Assembly: GCF_001552715.1 (NCBI RefSeq)
Contig: NZ_BCRS01000021.1
Coordinates: 1-50,656 of the forward strand
Direction: 5' to 3'
DNA length: 50,656 nt
Source of the DNA: Mycolicibacterium vaccae NBRC 14118 = CIP 105934
Lineage (GTDB): Bacteria; Actinomycetota; Actinomycetes; Mycobacteriales; Mycobacteriaceae
A program made the position numbers and the translations under genes. The notes beneath the pieces are model-generated. The model was not told the origin of the DNA, did no database searches, and worked only from the letters and a program-made list of their open reading frames with translations. Shown here piece after piece: positions 44,145 through 50,656 of this stretch (the stretch's first letter is position 1; each line of letters begins with the position of its first letter).

Positions 44145-45047
44145 TCAGAGGTTTTCGAGGATCTCCCGAGCCAGCTTCGCCGTCTCCGACGGCGTCTTGC
44201 CGACCTTCACGCCTGCAGCCTCCAGCGCCTCCTTCTTGGCGGCGGCGGTGCCCGAGGAGCCCGACACGATGGCGCCGGCGTGGCCCATGGTCTTGCCCTC
44301 CGGGGCGGTGAAGCCGGCGACGTAGCCGACGACCGGCTTGGAGACGTTGGCCTTGATGTAGTCGGCGGCCCGCTCCTCGGCGTCGCCGCCGATTTCGCCG
44401 ATCATCACGATGATCTTGGTCTCCGGGTCCTTCTCGAACGCCTCGATGGCGTCGATGTGGGTGGTGCCGATGACCGGGTCGCCGCCGATGCCGATGGCGG
44501 TCGAGAAGCCGAGATCGCGCAGCTCGTACATCATCTGGTAGGTCAGCGTGCCCGACTTCGACACCAGGCCGATCGGGCCCTTGTCGGTGATGTTGTTCGG
44601 CGTGATGCCGACCAGCGATTCGCCGGGGGTGATGATGCCCGGGCAGTTGGGGCCGATGATGCGGGTCTTCTGACCCTTCTCGACGTTGTAAGCCCACGCA
44701 TAGGCGGTGTCCTGCACCGGGATTCCCTCGGTGATGACCACCAGCAGCGGGATCTCGGCGTCAATGGCCTCGATGATCGCGTCCTTGGAGAACGCCGGCG
44801 GCACGAAAGCGATCGACACGTCGGCGCCGGTCTCCTTCATCGCCTCGGCGACCGAGGCGAAGACCGGGAGCTCGACGTCGTTGCCCGCTTTGTCCTGATG
44901 GGTGACCGTGGTGCCGGCCTTGCGCGCGTTCACCCCGCCCACGATCTGGGTGCCGGCCTTGAGCATCAGCTTGGTGTGCTTGGTGCCCTCGCCGCCGGTG
45001 ATGCCCTGGACGATGACCTTGCTGTCCTTGTTCAGGAAGATCGACAT
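44145..45047 (-). CDS. sucD: Succinyl-CoA synthetase alpha subunit
   Basis: A 300-residue subunit of the TCA-cycle enzyme that makes ATP (or GTP) from succinyl-CoA. CoA-binding domain: [20 protein letters not shown]; ligase domain: [13 protein letters not shown]; phosphohistidine His256 in [15 protein letters not shown]. It lies 12 bases after sucC. The length and motifs are standard. Confidence 0.97.
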   Translation of the reverse strand: MSIFLNKDSKVIVQGITGGEGTKHTKLMLKAGTQIVGGVNARKAGTTVTHQDKAGNDVELPVFASVAEAMKETGADVSIAFVPPAFSKDAIIEAIDAEIPLLVVITEGIPVQDTAYAWAYNVEKGQKTRIIGPNCPGIITPGESLVGITPNNITDKGPIGLVSKSGTLTYQMMYELRDLGFSTAIGIGGDPVIGTTHIDAIEAFEKDPETKIIVMIGEIGGDAEERAADYIKANVSKPVVGYVAGFTAPEGKTMGHAGAIVSGSSGTAAAKKEALEAAGVKVGKTPSETAKLAREILENL

Positions 45048-45059
45048 ATCTTGTGTCCC

Positions 45060-46223
<1,164 letters not shown>

Positions 46224-46355
46224 AGACTCCGGAAATTCCCTGTCTGTGAGCGGCTAAAGTTACGGCCCGACGGGCTCCGACGAACTGTATCGAGCCGGGT
46301 GCTGCCCATTGCCACCGCCTACCGTTCATGTGGTCGATCTCACCGGCTCCCCCGG

Positions 46356-46371
46356 AGTGATTCAAATCACA
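46356..46371. promoter_or_regulatory. CRP-like palindrome between sucC and the M23 peptidase gene
   Basis: AGTGATTCAAATCACA matches TGTGA-N6-TCACA at all but the first base. It is midway between two divergent genes, so it could control either. A cAMP-CRP link to a TCA-cycle operon is plausible in mycobacteria but not shown here. Confidence 0.5.
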
Positions 46372-46475
46372 AATCGCGGCGGAATAGAGCGACGGGTTGC
46401 CACTCCGATGCAAGTTTGGTTAACGTCCACTGGTCTAGATAACGGTCTGATCACGACGACAAAGGATTATTCAGG

Positions 46476-47525
46476 TTGCCTCAGCATCGTCTGCCTCGCT
46501 CTTCCGAGGCCCCCGCGGCGCCTGGCCTGACCGAAGTCACCGACATCATCCCGTTCAACGAGTTCGGGCAGCTCGACGATCTTGACTCTCTAGAGTTCTT
46601 GTCCCACGCGGCATTTGATCGCGACACGCAGGTGATCCACGCTCCCGAGCTGGACGACCTCAACGACGCCGCCGACGAGACGCCCCTTCGCTTGGCCGTG
46701 CCGGCCGAGTTCCGCGCCGCACCGCGCGCCGATCGGCAACCGTCCGCCCACGCCTACCGCGACAGCCACACCGACGTCAGCGACGGCGCAGCAAAGACCG
46801 ACATCATCGATATGCGGGGCAGCAAAGGCCTGCACCGCAAGACTGAAGTGCCGGTCAGGGGCAGGCTCGTCGTGGCGGCGATGGCGGTCGGAGCGACCGC
46901 TGCCGGTGCGTACACGATGACCAACAACACCTCGAAGGCGCCGGCCGCGACGGTGCTGGCCGCGGACCAGGCGGCGCTCGGCGACGGTGCCATCACCGGT
47001 TCGGTGGACGGCATGCAGATCGTGACGGTCACCCCGGCCGCGAACTCCGCGGTGCACGCCGAGGAGATCACCAAGGCCGCGGCGTTCGCCCAGGAGCGCG
47101 CCGAGCGCGAGGCCCGGCTCACCAAGCCTCAGTTCGTGATGCCCACCACCGGCGTGTGGACCTCGGGCTTCGGCTACCGCTGGGGCGTGCTGCACGCCGG
47201 CATCGACATCGCCAACGCGATCGGCACCCCGATCCTGGCGGCGGCCGACGGACTGGTCGTCGCGGCAGGGTCCGAGGGCGGCTACGGCAACGTGGTCAAG
47301 ATTCGCCATGCCGACGGCACCGTGACGCTGTACGGCCACAACAGCTCGATCATGGTCAACGTCGGCGAGCGCGTGATGGCCGGCGACCAGATCGCCAAGA
47401 TGGGCAACACCGGAAACTCCACGGGCCCGCACTGCCACTTCGAGGTGCACATCGGCGGCACCCGCGTCGATCCCGTCGGATGGCTGGCCAAGCGGGGCCT
47501 GAGCCCCGGCGGCTACGTTGGCTGA
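46476..47525 (+). CDS. M23-family (LytM-type) peptidoglycan peptidase, membrane-anchored
   Basis: A 349-residue envelope protein. A cytoplasmic N-terminus of about 125 residues is followed by one hydrophobic anchor (RLVVAAMAVGATAAGAYTM). A short helical linker with EEITKAAAFAQERAEREARL (coiled-coil-like) leads to a C-terminal M23 domain. Zinc ligands are in LHAGIDIANA (His, Asp) and GPHCHFEVHIGG (HxH). It would cut peptide cross-links or activate amidases outside the membrane. The start is TTG at 46476 with AAAGGA eight to ten bases before it. It corresponds to M. tuberculosis Rv0950c. Confidence 0.88.
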   Translation: MPQHRLPRSSEAPAAPGLTEVTDIIPFNEFGQLDDLDSLEFLSHAAFDRDTQVIHAPELDDLNDAADETPLRLAVPAEFRAAPRADRQPSAHAYRDSHTDVSDGAAKTDIIDMRGSKGLHRKTEVPVRGRLVVAAMAVGATAAGAYTMTNNTSKAPAATVLAADQAALGDGAITGSVDGMQIVTVTPAANSAVHAEEITKAAAFAQERAEREARLTKPQFVMPTTGVWTSGFGYRWGVLHAGIDIANAIGTPILAAADGLVVAAGSEGGYGNVVKIRHADGTVTLYGHNSSIMVNVGERVMAGDQIAKMGNTGNSTGPHCHFEVHIGGTRVDPVGWLAKRGLSPGGYVG

Positions 47526-48128
47526 GTGGCCGACGAGTCCTCTGATTCCACCGAAGAGACCCGGATCCTGCGGCGCGCGCCGCTGAACACCGGCTCCCAG
47601 CCCGTCCTGTCCGGCGCTGAGACCTCCTCTGAGTCACCGACGAGCCTTCTCCGACGTCATCCCACCGGAGAGCTCGCTGCCGCGTCTGTCTCCGCTCCTG
47701 TTACCCGGTACGTCCCGCGTGCCAAACCCGTCGCCGTCGGCGCACCGCGCGTTCCCCGCGCGGACTCCCGGACCGCCCAGGCCACCGCGGTGTCGGCGAT
47801 CGTGTCCGGGTGGGCCACCGGCGTCATCGCCACCGATCTGATCGCGGGGTGGTGGGCCACGGACCTGCTGTTCTGCGTGGCGATGGGGTTCCTCGCGGCC
47901 GTGGCGGCCGCGGGCTCCATCAGCGGGGTGATCGCGCTGCTGCTGCGCCGCCCCAACGCGCGCCTGCTGATCGTGGTCGGGGCCGTGATCGCGATCCTGA
48001 TCTTCGCGAGCCTGTTCGTCGCCGGGGCGAAGCTGCCCGCGCTGGTGTACGCGATGCCGCTGCTTCCGCTGTCGTCGATCGTGCTGGCGGCGCTGCCGGC
48101 CACCGCGCGGTGGAGCCGGTCGGGCTAG
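47526..48128 (+). CDS. Integral membrane protein, four helices
   Basis: A 200-residue protein. About 85 hydrophilic N-terminal residues (ESSDSTEETRILRRAPLN; RYVPRAKPV) are followed by four hydrophobic segments up to the C-terminus. GTG at 47526 directly follows the peptidase stop, so they are likely co-translated. No family recognised. Its TAG stop and the TAG stop of uvrD1 on the other strand overlap in CTAG. Confidence 0.75.
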   Translation: MADESSDSTEETRILRRAPLNTGSQPVLSGAETSSESPTSLLRRHPTGELAAASVSAPVTRYVPRAKPVAVGAPRVPRADSRTAQATAVSAIVSGWATGVIATDLIAGWWATDLLFCVAMGFLAAVAAAGSISGVIALLLRRPNARLLIVVGAVIAILIFASLFVAGAKLPALVYAMPLLPLSSIVLAALPATARWSRSG

Positions 48129-50458
48129 AGCTTGCTGATCGGCGCGTGGTTGTGCATCAGCTTCACGCGCCCGGCACTGCCGAAGTCGATCAGCGACATC
48201 GCCGACTCGCCGGCCCCGGAGACCTCTTCCACCCGGCCCAGCCCGTACTTGTCGTGGGTGACGCGGTCGCCGGGCTCCAGGACGATCAGCGGGCGCTTGC
48301 CCCCGGCGGACCGGGTCGGCGACGGGCGCGGGGCACCGTACCGGCCCGCGTTGCCGACGGGCGCCGAGAACGACGACGACGGCTGCTCGGTGCGTCGCCA
48401 GTCGATGAGTTCCTGCGGAATCTCCCGCAGGAACCGGGACTCCGGGTTCAGCATCGGCTGACCCCATGACGACCGCACCTTGGCCCGGCTCAGATACAGC
48501 CGCTGCCGGGCCCGGGTGATGCCGACGTAGGCCAACCGGCGTTCCTCGGACAGTTCGGTGGGGTCCCCGAGCGCACGCATGTGCGGGAACATGCCGTCTT
48601 CCCAGCCGGTGACGAAGACGACCGGGAACTCCAGGCCCTTGGCGGTGTGCAGCGTCATCATCGTGACGACGCCGGAGCCGTGCTCGGGGATGTCGTCGGC
48701 ATCGGCGACCAGCGACACCCGCTCCAGGAAAGCGGCCAGCACGCCGGTGTCGGGCACGTCCTCGTCGGGTGTGGCCGCCGCGTCCTCGTCGGCCAGGGCT
48801 CTGGCGTTGGCCAGGTCGATGCTGAACTCATGGGCGACGCTGACCAGTTCGTTGAGGTTGTCGAGCCGGGCCAGGTCCTGCGGATCGGTGGAGGCCTCCA
48901 GCTCGGCGCGGTAACCGGTGCGGTCCAGCACGGTCTCGACGAGATCGCCGAGTTCGCCGTCGAGGCCGCCGCGCAGGTCGTCCAGCAGTTCGACGAACCC
49001 CTTGATCGCCTTCTCCGACCGGGTGTTGAGCATCGGCACCTTGCCCTCGGCGGCGGCGGCGAGCGCGTCGTTGAAGTTGGCGCCGGTGGTCTCGGCGTAC
49101 ACCGCCACGCAGGCCTCGGCGCGGTCGCCGATGCCGCGGCGCGGGGTGTTGAGGATGCGCCGCATGCTCACCGCGTCACCGGGGTTGTCGAGCACCCGCA
49201 GGTAGGCGACGATGTCGCGGATCTCCCGGCGCTCGTAGAACCGCACGCCACCGACGACCTTGTACGGGATGCCGGCCCGGATGAAGACCTCCTCGATGGC
49301 GCGTGAGGAGTTGTTGGTGCGGTAGAACACCGCGACGTCGTTGTAGGAGAACCCGGGCACGGAATCGGCCAGCGCGTCGATCTCCTGGGCGACGAAGCGC
49401 GCCTCGTCGTGCTCGTTGTCGGCGACGTAGCCGACGATCAGCTCGCCCTCGCCCGCGTCGGTCCACAGCCGCTTCTCCCGCCGGCCGACGTTGCGGGAGA
49501 TCACCGAGTTCGCCGCGTTCAGAATCGTCTGGGTGGAGCGGTAGTTCTGTTCCAGCAGGATCGTGGTGGCGTTCGGGTAGTCCCGCTCGAAGTCCTCGAT
49601 GTTGCGGATCGTCGCGCCGCGGAACGCATAGATCGACTGGTCGGCGTCACCGACGACGCACAGCTCCGCGGGCGGTACGCCGGCAGCATCGTCGTCCGAG
49701 GCGGCCGTTCCGACCAGCTCACGCACCAGCACGTACTGCGCGTGGTTGGTGTCCTGGTACTCGTCGACGAGGATGTGGCGGAAGCGCCGCCGGTAATACT
49801 GCGCGATCTGCGGGAACGCCTGCAGAACGGCGACGGTCTCGCCGATCAGGTCGTCGAAGTCCAGCGCGTTGGCCGCGCGCAGCCTGCGCTGGTACTCGGC
49901 GTAGACGTCGGCGACGATCCGCGCGAGATCGTCGGCGGCCTCGGAGGCCTCCGCGGCGGCCTGCGGGGGCCCGATCAGCTCGTTCTTGAGGTTGGAGATG
50001 CTGTTGGAGAGCAGCCGCGGCGAGTACTTCTTGGTGTCGAGCCCCATGTCCTTGCCGATCATCAGCAGCAGGCGGCGGGAATCGTCGGCGTCGTAGATGG
50101 AGAAGTTCGAGTTCAGGCCCGGCAGCAGCGAGGCCTGGTTGCGCAGGATCCGCACGCACGTCGAGTGGAACGTCGAGACCCACATGTTGCGGGCCCGCGG
50201 GCCGACGAGCGCCGCCACGCGCTCACGCATCTCCGCGGCGGCCTTGTTGGTGAACGTGATCGCCAGGATCTGCCCCACGCCGACCTCGCGGGCGGCCAGC
50301 AGGTAGGCGATGCGGCGGGTCAGCACCGCCGTCTTACCCGAGCCTGCACCGGCGACGATCAGCAGAGGTGTGCCCTCGTGCAGCACCGCCTGGCGCTGCT
50401 GGGGATTGAGCCCGTCGAGGAGTTCGTCGGTGCTGGTTTCGGAGAAGAGCGAAGTCAT
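48125..50458 (-). CDS. uvrD1: ATP-dependent DNA helicase UvrD1/PcrA
   Basis: A 777-residue superfamily 1A helicase. Motif I is AGAGSGKTAVLTRR, with ITFTNKAAAEMRERV (Ia), LVDEYQDTNHAQY (II), GDADQSIYAFRGA (III), LEQNYRSTQTIL (IV), TLHTAKGLEFPVVFVTG (V) and AYVGITRARQRLY (VI). The C-terminal Tudor-like domain (GDRVTHDKYGLGRVEEV) is the RNA-polymerase/partner-binding module of PcrA/UvrD. Ku is a partner of the M. tuberculosis enzyme. I place the start at ATG 50458; the frame extends to 50542 without support. TAAGTT (50469-50474, gene strand) may be the -10. Confidence 0.96.
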   Translation of the reverse strand: MTSLFSETSTDELLDGLNPQQRQAVLHEGTPLLIVAGAGSGKTAVLTRRIAYLLAAREVGVGQILAITFTNKAAAEMRERVAALVGPRARNMWVSTFHSTCVRILRNQASLLPGLNSNFSIYDADDSRRLLLMIGKDMGLDTKKYSPRLLSNSISNLKNELIGPPQAAAEASEAADDLARIVADVYAEYQRRLRAANALDFDDLIGETVAVLQAFPQIAQYYRRRFRHILVDEYQDTNHAQYVLVRELVGTAASDDDAAGVPPAELCVVGDADQSIYAFRGATIRNIEDFERDYPNATTILLEQNYRSTQTILNAANSVISRNVGRREKRLWTDAGEGELIVGYVADNEHDEARFVAQEIDALADSVPGFSYNDVAVFYRTNNSSRAIEEVFIRAGIPYKVVGGVRFYERREIRDIVAYLRVLDNPGDAVSMRRILNTPRRGIGDRAEACVAVYAETTGANFNDALAAAAEGKVPMLNTRSEKAIKGFVELLDDLRGGLDGELGDLVETVLDRTGYRAELEASTDPQDLARLDNLNELVSVAHEFSIDLANARALADEDAAATPDEDVPDTGVLAAFLERVSLVADADDIPEHGSGVVTMMTLHTAKGLEFPVVFVTGWEDGMFPHMRALGDPTELSEERRLAYVGITRARQRLYLSRAKVRSSWGQPMLNPESRFLREIPQELIDWRRTEQPSSSFSAPVGNAGRYGAPRPSPTRSAGGKRPLIVLEPGDRVTHDKYGLGRVEEVSGAGESAMSLIDFGSAGRVKLMHNHAPISKL

Positions 50459-50530
50459 ATCGACCCCAAACTTACCGCTGCGCGCCGACATTTTTTTCCG
50501 CGCCACGGGCGCATGTGCTGACGGCACAAA

Positions 50531-50564
50531 CCTCCGCGACACGGCACTGAGCCGCGCGCGGAGG
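50531..50564 (-). terminator. Hairpin after the partial gene at the window edge
   Basis: CCTCCGCG (50531-50538) pairs perfectly with CGCGGAGG (50557-50564), with an 18-base loop. On the minus strand it follows the stop at 50582 and is followed by TTTGTG, so it suits termination of the gene entering from the right. Confidence 0.5.
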
Positions 50565-50581
50565 CATGCGCCACTCAGCAG

Positions 50582-50656
50582 CTAGTCGTCGTCGCCACTG
50601 TCGGCCCGACCGGCGGTCCCGGCCGCGCCGTCATCGCCGCGGCTGCCCGCCAGCCC
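50582..50656 (-). CDS. C-terminus of a gene entering from the right edge (partial)
   Basis: On the minus strand an open frame of 24 codons runs from the window edge to TAG at 50584-50582. It has GC-rich third positions and an acidic, glycine-rich end (GDDGAAGTAGRADSGDDD). This is the typical low-complexity tail of an actinobacterial protein, and the hairpin downstream supports a gene end here. The family cannot be told from so little. Confidence 0.45.
   Translation of the reverse strand, partial: GLAGSRGDDGAAGTAGRADSGDDD

Overview
This is a high-GC actinobacterial chromosome segment, almost certainly from a non-tuberculous Mycobacterium (Mycolicibacterium type). The evidence is mprA-mprB-pepD-moaB2, the accD2/accA2/fadE12/fadE13/echA7 block, purN-purH beside a PerM-like protein, sucC-sucD and uvrD1. 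These stand in the order I remember for M. tuberculosis H37Rv (about Rv0949 to Rv0984), read backwards and without PE_PGRS genes. ATGA/GTGA start-stop overlaps and leaderless start codons are frequent, as expected in mycobacteria.

Layout. 1-5314 (minus): edge of a secreted-protein gene, a 51-residue small protein, then the envelope-stress module MprA/MprB/PepD with MoaB2, and ribosomal protein L32. 5581-14163 (plus): a tightly coupled acyl-CoA catabolic operon (AtuA-like protein, two acyl-CoA dehydrogenases, both subunits of a biotin-dependent acyl-CoA carboxylase, a crotonase). 14223-14863 (plus): a leaderless 16-codon ORF coupled to a DUF1707 protein. 14870-18273 (minus): a MoxR-type AAA+ ATPase and its VWA-domain partner.

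18358-30234 is an accessory catabolic island with no counterpart that I remember in the M. tuberculosis block. On the minus strand it has a complete branched-chain-type ABC importer (binding lipoprotein, LivH, LivM, LivG, LivF). This is followed by a FAH-family enzyme, a LigB-type extradiol dioxygenase, a RidA-family protein, an alpha/beta hydrolase and an amidohydrolase, and a perfect 14-bp hairpin terminator closes the operon. Two coupled FadR-type GntR regulators diverge from a shortened IS4-transposase-like gene across an operator-rich region. Two perfect 56-bp repeats lie between livH and livM; each encodes a 19-residue mini-ORF chained by ATGA overlaps, which is the architecture of a MIRU.

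30242-35584 (minus): DUF5336 membrane protein, PerM, PurN, PurH and an LpqN-type lipoprotein. 35736-38608 (minus): SfnG-like monooxygenase, ornithine-decarboxylase-fold enzyme and a small membrane protein. 38742-39590 (plus): an F420-type oxidoreductase behind a KstR-like box. Next come a secreted protein, a thiolase-like protein, and a two-gene P-loop ATPase operon controlled by a leaderless promoter with a 20-bp palindrome. 44145-50656: sucD-sucC, an M23 peptidase and a membrane protein, uvrD1, and the end of a further gene. No tRNA, rRNA, CRISPR array or prophage was seen.
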